From assembly GCA_963769585.1 (NCBI GenBank), contig CAVYMJ010000006.1, positions 124,001 to 188,000 on the forward strand: 64,000 nt of DNA, read 5' to 3'. The DNA is from SSC3 sp963769585 (GTDB lineage: Bacteria > Actinomycetota > Actinomycetes > Propionibacteriales > Nocardioidaceae). The notes below the pieces were generated by a model that saw only the letters and a program-made list of their open reading frames with translations, was not told the DNA's origin and searched no databases. Shown in pieces: positions 50,242 to 59,074 of this stretch; position 1 is the first letter of the stretch, and the number at the start of each line of letters is the position of its first letter. The translations under genes and the position numbers were made by a program.

Positions 50242-52782
50242 ATGTCGCACCTGCGCAAGAAGCTGATCGTGGCCGGAAACGGCATGGTCGGGCACCGGTT
50301 CGTCCAGGCCGCCATCGAGCGGGGCCTCACGGAGCGGTACGACGTGGTGGTGCTCGGAGACGAGCCGCGTCCGGCGTACGACCGGGTGGCGCTCACCTCC
50401 TTCTTCGCGGCCGAGAGTCCCGACGAGCTGTCCCTGCTTCCTGCGGGGGTCTACGACGATCCTCGGGTCCAGCTCCTGCTGAACACCGCGGTGCTGGCGA
50501 TCGACCGCGAGACCAGCACCGTCACCCTCAGCGACGGCTCGGTGCAGAGCTACGACGCGCTGGTGCTGGCGACCGGCGCCCGTCCGTTCGTGCCGCCGAT
50601 TCCCGGGCACGACCTGGACGGCTGCTTCGTCTACCGCACCATCGAGGACCTCGAGGCGATCCGTGCGCGCGCGTCCGAGGCCAAGACCGGAGTGGTCATC
50701 GGCGGAGGGCTCCTCGGGCTCGAGGCCGCGAACGCGCTGATGCAGCTGGGACTCCAGACGCACGTTGTCGAGATGGCACCGCGGCTGATGCCGGTACAGC
50801 TCGACGAGGGGGGTGGGCAGGTCCTCAACCGGCTCATCACCAACCTCGGCGTGACCGTGCACACCGGCGCCAAGACGCTAGGGGTGGCTCACGACAACGG
50901 CTCAGTGGTCGGCCTCGACCTGGAGGCAGGTCGCATCAACGCGGAGATCGTGGTCTTCTCCGCCGGCATCCGCCCCCGCGACGATCTCGGGCGCACCGCC
51001 GGGCTCGACGTCGCCGTGCGAGGCGGCATCCTGGTCGACGAGCACTGCCGCACCAGCGATGACGCGATCTACGCGATCGGCGAGTGCGCGGCTCCCGGTG
51101 GTGTGATGTACGGCCTGGTGGCTCCCGGCTACTCGATGGCCGAGGTCGTCGTGGACAGCTTGCTCGGGGGAGACGGCTCGTTCCAGGGCGCGGACATGTC
51201 GACCAAGCTCAAGCTCCTCGGGGTCGACGTGGCCAGCTTCGGTGACGCCTTCGCCCGTACGGCGGGCGCGCTCGAGCTGGTGTACGCCGACGCGGTGGCG
51301 GGGCTGTACAAGAAGCTGGTCGTCTCCGACGACGCGACCAAGCTGCTCGGCGGAATCCTCGTCGGCGACGCCTCGGCGTACGGCGTGCTGCGGCCGATGG
51401 TGGCCAGCGGGCTGGCGTTGCCGGAGAACCCGGAGGACCTCATCCTGCCTGCGAGCCGTGGGGGCTCGCAGATCGGGTTGCCCGACGAGGCCGTCGTCTG
51501 CTCCTGCAACAACGTGACGAAGGCGAGCATCTGTGCCGCCGTGGACGACGGCTCGTGCGACACGGTGGCCTGCCTGAAGAAGTGCACCAAGGCCGGCTCG
51601 ACCTGCGCCTCCTGCGTCCCGGTGCTGAAGAACCTGCTCGACGAACGGCTTGCGGCCGCCGGAGTGACGGTGAGCAAGGGCATCTGCGAGCACTTCAGCG
51701 TCTCGCGTCAGGAGCTCTTCGAGATCATCTCGATCCACGCCTATACCAGGTTCGACGAGGTGGTGACGGGCCACGGCAAGGGGCGTGGGTGCGACGTCTG
51801 CAAGCCTGCCGTCGCGAGCATCCTGGCAAGCCTGCTCAACCACCATGTGCTCTCCAGCGACGCGGTGTCCGCGCAGGACACCAACGACGCCTACCTGGCC
51901 AACATCCAGAAGAACGGCACCTACTCGGTCGTGCCGCGCGTTCCCGGCGGTGAGATCACCCCCGAGAAGCTGATCGCGATCGGTGAGGTGGCACAGGCGT
52001 TCGGGCTGTACACCAAGATCACCGGGGGTCAGCGGATCGACCTCTTCGGGGCACGGTTGGAGCAGCTGCCCGAGATCTGGCGCAAGCTGGTCGACGCCGG
52101 CTTCGAGTCGGGCCACGCCTACGGGAAGTCTCTGCGAACGGTCAAGTCCTGCGTGGGATCGACGTGGTGCCGGTTCGGGGTCCAGGACTCCGTCAAGCTC
52201 GCCATCGACCTGGAGAACCGCTACCGCGGGCTTCGCTCGCCCCACAAGCTCAAGGGCGGCGTCAGCGGCTGTGCCCGCGAGTGCGCCGAAGCGCGGGGCA
52301 AGGACTTCGGTGTGATCGCGACCGAGAAGGGCTGGAACCTCTACATCTGCGGCAACGGCGGCGCCACTCCAGCCCACGCTCAGCTCCTGGCTGCGGACCT
52401 CGACACCGACACGCTCGTGAGGTACCTGGACAGGTTCCTCATGTACTACATCCGCACCGCCGACCGGCTGCAGCGCACCTCAACCTGGTTGCAGGGTCTC
52501 GACGGCGGCCTGGACCGCGTGCGGGAGGTCGTCGTCGAGGACGTCCTCGGGCTCGGTGCCGAGCTCGAGGCCGCCATGGTGCAGCACGTGGACACCTACT
52601 TCGACGAGTGGAAGGCCACCCTGGACGACCCGGAGAAGCTGGCACGGTTCGTCTCGTTCGTGAACGCCCCGGGCGTGCCCGACCCGAGCATCTCCTTCGA
52701 GGTCGAGCGGGACCAGATCAAGCCGGCGATGCCTCAGGGCCCAGTGCTGCTGTCAGGCAGCATCCCGGTCGGTGCACCGTGA
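50242..52782 (+). CDS. nirB: Nitrite reductase (NAD(P)H) large subunit NirB
   Basis: 846 residues, full length. FAD loop KLIVAGNGMVGHRFVQAAI, NAD(P)H loop TGVVIGGGLLGLEAANALM near 150, then the [2Fe-2S] BFD-like region CSCNNVTKASICAAV with CLKKC and CASC near 430-460. The siroheme/[4Fe-4S] site has C637 and C643 in SCVGSTWCRFG and C677 and C681 in GGVSGCARECAEARGKDFG. It reduces nitrite to ammonium with six electrons. ATG at 50242 has GGAAGGA eight bases upstream. The stop overlaps the nirD GTG. Confidence 0.95.
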   Translation: MSHLRKKLIVAGNGMVGHRFVQAAIERGLTERYDVVVLGDEPRPAYDRVALTSFFAAESPDELSLLPAGVYDDPRVQLLLNTAVLAIDRETSTVTLSDGSVQSYDALVLATGARPFVPPIPGHDLDGCFVYRTIEDLEAIRARASEAKTGVVIGGGLLGLEAANALMQLGLQTHVVEMAPRLMPVQLDEGGGQVLNRLITNLGVTVHTGAKTLGVAHDNGSVVGLDLEAGRINAEIVVFSAGIRPRDDLGRTAGLDVAVRGGILVDEHCRTSDDAIYAIGECAAPGGVMYGLVAPGYSMAEVVVDSLLGGDGSFQGADMSTKLKLLGVDVASFGDAFARTAGALELVYADAVAGLYKKLVVSDDATKLLGGILVGDASAYGVLRPMVASGLALPENPEDLILPASRGGSQIGLPDEAVVCSCNNVTKASICAAVDDGSCDTVACLKKCTKAGSTCASCVPVLKNLLDERLAAAGVTVSKGICEHFSVSRQELFEIISIHAYTRFDEVVTGHGKGRGCDVCKPAVASILASLLNHHVLSSDAVSAQDTNDAYLANIQKNGTYSVVPRVPGGEITPEKLIAIGEVAQAFGLYTKITGGQRIDLFGARLEQLPEIWRKLVDAGFESGHAYGKSLRTVKSCVGSTWCRFGVQDSVKLAIDLENRYRGLRSPHKLKGGVSGCARECAEARGKDFGVIATEKGWNLYICGNGGATPAHAQLLAADLDTDTLVRYLDRFLMYYIRTADRLQRTSTWLQGLDGGLDRVREVVVEDVLGLGAELEAAMVQHVDTYFDEWKATLDDPEKLARFVSFVNAPGVPDPSISFEVERDQIKPAMPQGPVLLSGSIPVGAP

Positions 52783-53135
52783 GGACCGAGGTCTGGACCA
52801 AGATCTGTCCCCTGGCCGACCTCCCGGTCGAGCGCGGCGTGACGGCTCTGGTGAACGGCCAGGCCGTCGCGGTCTTCCGGACCCACGACAATGTCGTCTA
52901 CGCGCTCGGCAACCATGACCCGTTCAGCAAGGCGTCCGTGCTGGCCCGGGGCATCGTCGGTACCAGGGGAGACATCCCTTTCGTTGCGTCGCCGATGCAC
53001 AAGCAGGCGTTCGACCTGCGCACCGGCCGTTGCCTCGATGACGACTCGGTCAAGGTCGCGTCGTACGCCGTACGGGTGGAGGACGGGGTCGTGATGGTGG
53101 GCCCACGGAGTCCCTCCCGGGAGAGCTCGCCGTGA
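52779..53135 (+). CDS. nirD: Nitrite reductase small subunit NirD
   Basis: 118 residues, GTG overlapping the nirB stop. Rieske-like fold: VWTKICPLADLPVERG, VAVFRTHDNVVYALGNHDPFSKASVLARG (residues about 27-55, partial), PFVASPMHKQAFDLRTGRCLDD. The CxH pairs that bind the [2Fe-2S] cluster in true Rieske proteins are missing (NHDPF and SPMHKQ instead), as known for NirD. It is the partner of NirB. Confidence 0.93.
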   Translation: MRTEVWTKICPLADLPVERGVTALVNGQAVAVFRTHDNVVYALGNHDPFSKASVLARGIVGTRGDIPFVASPMHKQAFDLRTGRCLDDDSVKVASYAVRVEDGVVMVGPRSPSRESSP

Positions 53136-54226
53136 AGGGATACCGGATCGGCATCACCTCCGCGCGCAAGGTCGAGGAGCTCGCGGGCCTGCTGGAGCGC
53201 CGCGGGGCACTAGTCGAGTCGGCTCCGGTGCTCTCGATTGGGACCGGGGGAGTCGACACGGTCGCGCTCAGGGGCGTCACCGAAGCAGTCATCGCTGCCC
53301 CCGTGGACGTCTTCGTGGCGACGACCGGGGTCGGCATCCGGGGCTGGTTCTCGGCCGCCGAGTCGTGGGGTCTGCTCGCGGAGCTGGTGGAGGTGCTCAG
53401 CGGAGCCGAGATCTTGGCTCGAGGGCCCAAGGCGGTCGGCGCGCTGCGTGCCTTCGGCCTGCGCGAGCTGTGGAGCCCCGACTCCGAGAGCATGGGCGAG
53501 GTCCTGGCACACCTGCGCGGCAGGCAGCTGGCCGGGCGGCGGGTCGTCGTACAGGAGCACGGACTGTCCCTGTCGCTGTCAGCCGAGGCGCTGCGCATGG
53601 AAGGCGCCGAGGTCGAGGTGGTCTCGGTCTACCGCTGCGAACCGGCCGGCGACCTGGCCCCGGTGTTCCGGCTCGTGGAGAAGATCGCCTGCCGCGAGCT
53701 CGACGCGGTCACCTTCACCTCCGCCCCGGCCGTGACCACCCTGATGGACGTCGCGCTGGCTAGCGGTCGCCGCGAGGCCGTGGTGGCCGCCTTCCACGAC
53801 GACGTCCTCGCCACGTGCGTCGGGCCAGTGACGGCTGCGGCCTTCGAGCCGTACGGCGTACCGGCGGTCGTGCCCGAGCGGGCTCGGCTTGGCCCGATGG
53901 TCCGGGCGCTGGACGAAGAGCTGCGCAAGAGGCACCAGGGAACGGTGGTGGTCGAGGGCAGCCACCGGATGCTGATTCGAGGGGGTCGGGTCTATGTCGA
54001 CGGTGTCGAGGTCCGGCTGTCGGGAGCGCCCCTTGCTGTTCTCCTCGCCCTCGCCGCGCGACCGGGCGTGGTGTGCTCCCGCAAGCAGCTGATGGCTCAC
54101 CTACCCAGTGGCCAGGCACGCAGCGAGCACGCGGTCGAGATGGCGGTTGCCCGGCTGCGCAACGCGATCGGACCGGGTCTCGTGCAGACCGTGGTCAAGC
54201 GCGGGTACCGGGTGCCGGCGGCATGA
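53132..54226 (+). CDS. Uroporphyrinogen-III synthase fused to winged-helix DNA-binding domain
   Basis: 364 residues. Residues 1-255 are a HemD-like fold: RIGITSARKVEELAGLLERRG, VDVFVATTGVGIRGWF, GPKAVGALRAFGL, VVVQEHGLSLSLSAEAL, VTFTSAPAVTTLMDVAL, VGPVTAAAFEPYGV. Residues about 275-364 are an OmpR-type winged helix: VEVRLSGAPLAVLLALAARPG, VEMAVARLRN and a VKRGYRVPA end. Mycobacteria encode a similar fusion beside nitrite assimilation genes. It may make siroheme precursor, regulate nitrate genes, or both. GTG overlaps the nirD stop. Confidence 0.85.
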   Translation: MKGYRIGITSARKVEELAGLLERRGALVESAPVLSIGTGGVDTVALRGVTEAVIAAPVDVFVATTGVGIRGWFSAAESWGLLAELVEVLSGAEILARGPKAVGALRAFGLRELWSPDSESMGEVLAHLRGRQLAGRRVVVQEHGLSLSLSAEALRMEGAEVEVVSVYRCEPAGDLAPVFRLVEKIACRELDAVTFTSAPAVTTLMDVALASGRREAVVAAFHDDVLATCVGPVTAAAFEPYGVPAVVPERARLGPMVRALDEELRKRHQGTVVVEGSHRMLIRGGRVYVDGVEVRLSGAPLAVLLALAARPGVVCSRKQLMAHLPSGQARSEHAVEMAVARLRNAIGPGLVQTVVKRGYRVPAA

Positions 54227-54942
54227 GCCGGCAACCTGCCCTGGTCGCGGTCGCCCACGGGACGCGCACGCCCGCCGGGCCCGAGACCATCGAGACTCTG
54301 ATGGCGCTGGTGCGCCGCCGCCTCCCGGACGTGCTCGTGCGCACGTCGTACGTCGAGCTGAACGAGCCGTCGTTCGCGGATACGATCGCGGCCCAGCAAC
54401 AGCCCACCGTCGTCGTTCCCCTGTTGCTCTCTCGGGGATACCACGTCAAGCACGATCTGCCCTCGATGGCTCGGCTCTCGGCAGTTCCGGTCCGCGTGGC
54501 ACGACCGCTCGGACCACACCCACTCCTAGCGGCCCTGATGTGTCGGCGCCTCCAGGCAGCGGGCGCCCGCCGTGGGGATGCGGTCGTCATGGTGGCGGCC
54601 GGCTCACGTGACCAGGACGGCTCCACCGACGCGCTGGTCGCGGGACGTCTGCTCCAAGCGCACTGGGGCAGCCGGGTCGAGGTCACGATGCTTTCCGGCA
54701 ACGGCAGCACCGTCCAGGAGGGGGTCGAAAGGCTGCAGGCCGAGGGGCACCGGCGGGTGGCCGCGGTGCCCTACCTGCTCGCGCCCGGGGCCTTCGTCCG
54801 GCTGGCCCGACTGCAGGCCGGTCTGGGCGGCTGCTTCACGGTCGCCGGTGAGCTCGGACCCGACCGCGTCGTGGCTGACCTCGTCGTACGCCGCTATCAG
54901 GGGCTGGCTGCGGCGCCGGCAAGTGCGGAGCGGGTCGCGTAG
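54223..54942 (+). CDS. Sirohydrochlorin chelatase (CbiX/SirB-like)
   Basis: 239 residues. ALVAVAHGTRTPAGPETIE carries the metal-binding histidine, TVVVPLLLSRGYHVKHDLP the second, and VVMVAAGSRDQDG the internal-repeat equivalent, as in two-domain CbiX/SirB proteins. It inserts Fe2+ (or Co2+) into sirohydrochlorin; directly after nirBD and the HemD fusion, iron for siroheme of NirB is most likely. ATG overlaps the previous stop; the 3' end overlaps the convergent hydrolase gene by 46 bases. Confidence 0.88.
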   Translation: MSRQPALVAVAHGTRTPAGPETIETLMALVRRRLPDVLVRTSYVELNEPSFADTIAAQQQPTVVVPLLLSRGYHVKHDLPSMARLSAVPVRVARPLGPHPLLAALMCRRLQAAGARRGDAVVMVAAGSRDQDGSTDALVAGRLLQAHWGSRVEVTMLSGNGSTVQEGVERLQAEGHRRVAAVPYLLAPGAFVRLARLQAGLGGCFTVAGELGPDRVVADLVVRRYQGLAAAPASAERVA

Positions 54943-55829
54943 GGCGCGGCTGTTGCTGCTTCCAGGGCCGGTTGGACCATCTCGGCCAGGGTCTGGGTGA
55001 CATGCGCGTCGCGCTCCAGCGGCATCATGTGACCGCAGCCAGGGGTGACGACCAGCCGGGCACCAGGAATGGCGGTGGCGAGGCGCCGTGAGTGTGAGAC
55101 CGGGGTGAGGAGGTCCTTCTCTCCGGCGAGGACGCGCGTGGGGATGCCCTCGAGCACGCTGAGGTTGGCGTGTCGCTCGTGCTTCATCATGTCGTCGAAG
55201 AATCCCCGCATCGTCGAAGGCGGGCAGTTGACCAGGCTCTCGACGACCAGCATGTGGTCGCGCAGCCTCCAGGTGTCCCCGAAGAGGAACCGACGAGCAA
55301 CCATCGACTCGATCCGAGGCGCGCGGAGTCGCTGCTTGCGGGTCAGCGTCCTGGCGCGAAGGGCAAGGCCCCTGGCCAGCTGAGCCTTGAGCCTCGAGCC
55401 GGTCCTGGGAAGCCCGAGCGTCACCTCCGAGAGTTGCCCCGCCGACGTGTTGACGAAGAGGACACCGATGGTCCGCTCGAAGAGGTCGGGCCGGATGACC
55501 GAGAGCTCCATCAGGGTCATGCCCCCCAGCGAGTGGCCGGCCAGCAGCAACCGCCCCCGGGGTGCGAACTGGTCGATGATGTCGCCCAGATCCTGGGCGA
55601 GGTTGGCGATCGTGGCGCCGGACAGGGATGACTCGTCGGACCTGCCGTGCCCGCGCATGTCGTAGGTGACGATGCGGACGGCATGGTCGAACCTGTCCCT
55701 AAGGTCGCGCACCTGGTAGCGCCAGACGTCGTGGTCCTCGGTCCACCCGTGCGACAGCACGATGGTCACTGGAGCGTCGCCAGGACCGTCGACCCGCACG
55801 TGGAGGTTCAGCCCGTCGTGGGTTCTCAT
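54897..55829 (-). CDS. Alpha/beta hydrolase
   Basis: 310 residues. Oxyanion region VLSHGWTEDHDVWRYQV near residue 26, the nucleophile elbow LLAGHSLGGMTLMEL (GHSLG) near 95, the Asp in VLAGEKDLLTPVSHSRRL and the catalytic His in VTPGCGHMMPLERD near 275. YDMRGHGRSDES marks the second strand. A lipase/esterase or epoxide-hydrolase-like enzyme with unknown substrate. Its start overlaps the stop of the membrane protein gene by 4 bases, so the two are co-expressed. Confidence 0.85.
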   Translation of the reverse strand: MRTHDGLNLHVRVDGPGDAPVTIVLSHGWTEDHDVWRYQVRDLRDRFDHAVRIVTYDMRGHGRSDESSLSGATIANLAQDLGDIIDQFAPRGRLLLAGHSLGGMTLMELSVIRPDLFERTIGVLFVNTSAGQLSEVTLGLPRTGSRLKAQLARGLALRARTLTRKQRLRAPRIESMVARRFLFGDTWRLRDHMLVVESLVNCPPSTMRGFFDDMMKHERHANLSVLEGIPTRVLAGEKDLLTPVSHSRRLATAIPGARLVVTPGCGHMMPLERDAHVTQTLAEMVQPALEAATAAPYATRSALAGAAASP

Positions 55830-57658
55830 CGGCTGGCTCCCACGGGCTTCTCGGTCCGACGTCGTCCCGGCCTGAGCTCGCCGCTCCCCGGCCGTCCGGC
55901 TGCCGCGTAGGCCAGGGCTACCGACCCGAAGAGGGCAGCGAAGACGAGCCCGACCACGGCGTAGGCCGGCGCCCAGAGTCCAGCCGCGACGTCCGCCTTG
56001 ATCTCGCGCTGCAGAATCAGCTTCTCCTGGACGAAGTCACGAGGGCCGTCGACCGCGGGGTAGGCCTCGACGGGCACGGCCGCATCTGCCGGAAGGTAGA
56101 TGGGTGCGGACACCTGGGTGTGCACGGGAAGCTGGAGACGAACCAGGGTCTTCCAGTCGCCCTCGACCGGCATCGGCTCCGCACACCGGTACGTGTCGGC
56201 TGCGACTCGCACTGCTGGCGAGCGCAGCAGCCCGCCGCCCTGCCAGGCCATGCACTCGAACCAGTAGGCGTCCGCGACAAGTGAGTCGGCGACGCGAAGG
56301 CTGATGGGCGCCCGGCCGTTCTCGACCTCGCCGATCGTGACGTCAACCTGACCGACGCCTTCGGTGCGCGGCGGGACGTGGACCACGAAGACTCCGACCA
56401 GCACCAGGAACGCGAGACCCGCGGCCACGCCGGTGACCGGATGGGTCAGCGAGAGCTTCGGCAGCTGGCTCTGGGGGACTGCTCCGTCGGTCTCGTCGGG
56501 GACCGAGACGACGACGAGCTTCAGGTGCAGCCAGGTGGCGACCAGGCCGACCGTTGCCCCGGCAAGCACTGCGGTCAGCGCCGCCCAGCCCATCATGTTC
56601 TCAGGCCACTCGAGCGGGCGGTGAAAGCCCGTCCAGTAGAACTCGGTCGTCAGGTTGGCCAGGGCGATGATGATGCCCGCAGCGGCGGCGAAGCCAACGG
56701 TGGGACGGGCCCACCGGGCGAGTACGGCGGCGGCCACGGCGCCGCCGATGAGCAGGGGCTGCTTCGGGGTCATCGCGTCCCAGATGTAGACGTTGGTCAG
56801 CACTAGGCCGCCCTGCACCACGACGTACCCGAGCCAGACGGCGGCGACGTAGCGGCTGCCCTTGTACATCGCGTAGACGGAGCCCACCACGGTCGCGATC
56901 GTGACCAGGACCACGTCGTTGATCAGGGGGAACTGGGGGACGCCGTAGGCGTACTCGAGCAGGAAGGCCACCGGCCCGATCAAGAGCACCAGCACGGCGA
57001 CATACTCCAGCAGCGCGGCGAAGCGGGAGCCGCCGACCTGCTTGGCCTCCGAGGCCGCGAGCAGCATCGCGTACGGGAGCATGATCGTGCCGCCGATCAT
57101 GATGATGTGCGTAGGACCCCACTCCGTGACGTCCTGGCCGAAGGCGCGGTGCCACAGGTCGTCGAGGGGGAAGCCGAGGAGCGCGAGCATCGCGATCCCA
57201 GCGCCGAGCGTCGGGCCGAGCGGCGCGCTCCAGCGACGGGTCAGCCGGAGCGTACGCCGGGGCATCCGGTCGTCTTTCAGGGCCATCCCCAGGGCGCCGC
57301 CGGCGAAGATCAGCATCAGGCCGAGGAAGATGAAGTAGTGCGCCGGGTTCGCCAGGGGGCCCTCGTCGCGGCCTTCGGCGATATGCAGGCTGACGTCCCA
57401 GTACACGCCCGTCGCGGCCGAGAGTGCGCCGCCGATCGCGGTCAGGGTCGGAAGCATGAACCAGCGCGGTCCACCGTCGACCCGGGCGGCGAAGCCGGCC
57501 AGTCGGCCGACGACGGTGGGCCTGTCGGCGCGCTCGCGCAGGATGACCCAGAGGACCACGCCGTACATGAGGACGGTGAAGGCCGCGACGACAGCGATCT
57601 GGTCGATCGGGGCGCCGCCTGCGGAGGGGGCCGCTGCCTCACTTGCTGCGATCCACAT
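55826..57658 (-). CDS. Polytopic membrane protein with paired His/Asp motifs, unknown function
   Basis: 610 residues with about 14 membrane segments. Near residue 85 YWDVSLHIAEGRDEGPLANPAHYFIFLG and near 165 FPLDDLWHRAFGQDVTEWGPTHIIMIG (quoted here as two separate, shorter motifs: YWDVSLHIAEGRDEG + PAHYFIF, and DDLWHRAFGQDV + GPTHIIM) place Asp/His residues at matched positions of two membrane repeats, like a metal site. A soluble beta-rich part (about 450-570) precedes the last membrane helix. I know no function; the metal-site layout invites comparison with membrane oxidases or monooxygenases. Divergent from the MerR gene. Confidence 0.7.
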   Translation of the reverse strand: MWIAASEAAAPSAGGAPIDQIAVVAAFTVLMYGVVLWVILRERADRPTVVGRLAGFAARVDGGPRWFMLPTLTAIGGALSAATGVYWDVSLHIAEGRDEGPLANPAHYFIFLGLMLIFAGGALGMALKDDRMPRRTLRLTRRWSAPLGPTLGAGIAMLALLGFPLDDLWHRAFGQDVTEWGPTHIIMIGGTIMLPYAMLLAASEAKQVGGSRFAALLEYVAVLVLLIGPVAFLLEYAYGVPQFPLINDVVLVTIATVVGSVYAMYKGSRYVAAVWLGYVVVQGGLVLTNVYIWDAMTPKQPLLIGGAVAAAVLARWARPTVGFAAAAGIIIALANLTTEFYWTGFHRPLEWPENMMGWAALTAVLAGATVGLVATWLHLKLVVVSVPDETDGAVPQSQLPKLSLTHPVTGVAAGLAFLVLVGVFVVHVPPRTEGVGQVDVTIGEVENGRAPISLRVADSLVADAYWFECMAWQGGGLLRSPAVRVAADTYRCAEPMPVEGDWKTLVRLQLPVHTQVSAPIYLPADAAVPVEAYPAVDGPRDFVQEKLILQREIKADVAAGLWAPAYAVVGLVFAALFGSVALAYAAAGRPGSGELRPGRRRTEKPVGASR

Positions 57659-57688
57659 TGCTGGCCTCCCGGCCTATACGACAGTGAT

Positions 57689-57699
57689 GATGTAACATC
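57689..57699. promoter_or_regulatory. Candidate MerR operator
   Basis: GATGT-A-ACATC is a near-palindrome in the gap between the divergent membrane-protein and MerR genes, 31 bases from the first start. Position and symmetry fit a MerR-type operator, but promoter elements on both sides are weak. Confidence 0.35.
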
Positions 57700-57780
57700 G
57701 ACTATGGCACATGCTCGGTGTTGCCTGTCAACGGGACGCTCGTCACACTGGTCCACTCGGGACCACCCAGGAGGTGCGCC

Positions 57781-58560
57781 GTGGTCGGATTGCTCCCCCC
57801 GCCTGAGAAGATGGGGCTCGTGGGGACCGCCAAGGAGTTGACGATCGACCAGCTCGCCGGAGCTGTGAAGATGACGGTGCGCAACGTCCGGGCGTACGCG
57901 TCCCGAGGCCTCATTCCCGCTCCGAGGCTGGTCGGCCGAACCGGCTACTACGACCAGGAGCACGTCAACCGGCTGATGCTGATCCGCGACCTGCTGGAGC
58001 GTGGCTACACGCTGGCAGCGGTCGAGGAAGCCATGAGCCGCCACTCGGGGGTGCGCGCGAGCCACGCCCTGGACCTGTTGGAGACCTTGTCGGACCCACG
58101 ATCCCCCGAGCAGCCCGAGCAGATCACGGCCGAGGCTTTGGCCAGGCTGGCCAATGTCGAGCCCGACCCGCAGTTCGTCGACCAGCTGGCCGCCGCGGGG
58201 CTGCTCGAAAGGGTCGACTCCGAGGGGAACCTGCGGCTGCTCAAGCCGTTCGTCGTCAAGGCCGGCGCCCAGGCAGTTGCGCTTGGCCTGGATCGCGAGT
58301 CGGTCGTAGCGCTGCTCCCTTTCCTCTCCGAGCACCTCGAAGCAATCGCCCACCGCTTCGTCGACGAGGTCCGGGGTCAGCTATGGCGGCCCTTCGCTGA
58401 CGCGGGCATGCCGACCGAGCGGTGGCCCGCGATGCTGAGCACGATCGAGAGCCTGCTTCCCGTCGCCTCTCAGGCGGTGGTCGCGATCTTCCGCGACAAC
58501 CTCAACGAGGCCATTGACGCTGCCATGGGCGAGGAGATCGCCCAGATCATCGCGGACTGA
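57781..58560 (+). CDS. MerR family transcriptional regulator
   Basis: 259 residues from GTG at 57781, chosen for AGGAGG six bases upstream; ATG at 57811 is an alternative. The MerR helix-turn-helix ELTIDQLAGAVKMTVRNVRAY, ASRGLIPAPR, GRTGYYDQEHVNRL and the wing helix LIRDLLERGYTLAAVEEAM lie at residues about 20-95. The C-terminal 150 residues form a helical effector domain without the metal-binding cysteines of metal sensors. It likely controls the divergent membrane protein and hydrolase. Confidence 0.87.
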   Translation: MVGLLPPPEKMGLVGTAKELTIDQLAGAVKMTVRNVRAYASRGLIPAPRLVGRTGYYDQEHVNRLMLIRDLLERGYTLAAVEEAMSRHSGVRASHALDLLETLSDPRSPEQPEQITAEALARLANVEPDPQFVDQLAAAGLLERVDSEGNLRLLKPFVVKAGAQAVALGLDRESVVALLPFLSEHLEAIAHRFVDEVRGQLWRPFADAGMPTERWPAMLSTIESLLPVASQAVVAIFRDNLNEAIDAAMGEEIAQIIAD

Positions 58561-59026
58561 CCAGCGCTGTCGCGATCGCTGCGAGCCCCTCGCCACGCCC
58601 CGTGAGGCCGAGCCCGTCAGTGGTCGTGGCACTGAGGGTGACCGGTGCGCCTACTGCCTCACTGAGAGCGGCCTGGGCCTCCTCACGGCGCGGTCCGAGC
58701 CGGGGATGGTTGCCGATCACCTGGACCGACACGTTGCCGATCTCGTAGCCGGCGGTGCGTACTCGACGAGCGGTCTCGGCCAGGAGTGCCGTCCCCGAGG
58801 CGCCCGCCCACTCCGGTTCCGCTGTCCCGAAGTTGCTGCCGAGGTCGCCGAGGCCCGCAGCGGACAGCAGCGCGTCGCAGGCTGCATGTGCTGCCACGTC
58901 CGCGTCTGAGTGGCCCTCGAGCCCCGCAGGCTCGTCGGGGAAGTGGAGTCCCGCCAGATGGAGGGGGACACCGTCGGCGAAGCGGTGTACGTCGGTGCCG
59001 ATGCCGATCCGGGGGAGGCTCACCAC
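58547..59026 (-). CDS. ispF: 2-C-methyl-D-erythritol 2,4-cyclodiphosphate synthase
   Basis: 159 residues from GTG at 59026 (a second GTG follows at 59023). PRIGIGTDVHRFADG carries the metal ligands D and H, GLEGHSDADVAAHAACDALL the third ligand and the trimer contact, and DLGSNFGTAEPEW and TTTDGLGLTGRGEGL the cytidine site. Fifth MEP pathway step. It overlaps the end of the convergent MerR gene by 14 bases and lies 12 kb from ispD, which it normally adjoins. Confidence 0.93.
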   Translation of the reverse strand: MVSLPRIGIGTDVHRFADGVPLHLAGLHFPDEPAGLEGHSDADVAAHAACDALLSAAGLGDLGSNFGTAEPEWAGASGTALLAETARRVRTAGYEIGNVSVQVIGNHPRLGPRREEAQAALSEAVGAPVTLSATTTDGLGLTGRGEGLAAIATALVSPR

Positions 59027-59074
59027 ACGATCATCCCGTATTCGTAAGAACTCCCGGTCAGGTTCGCTTGGTCG

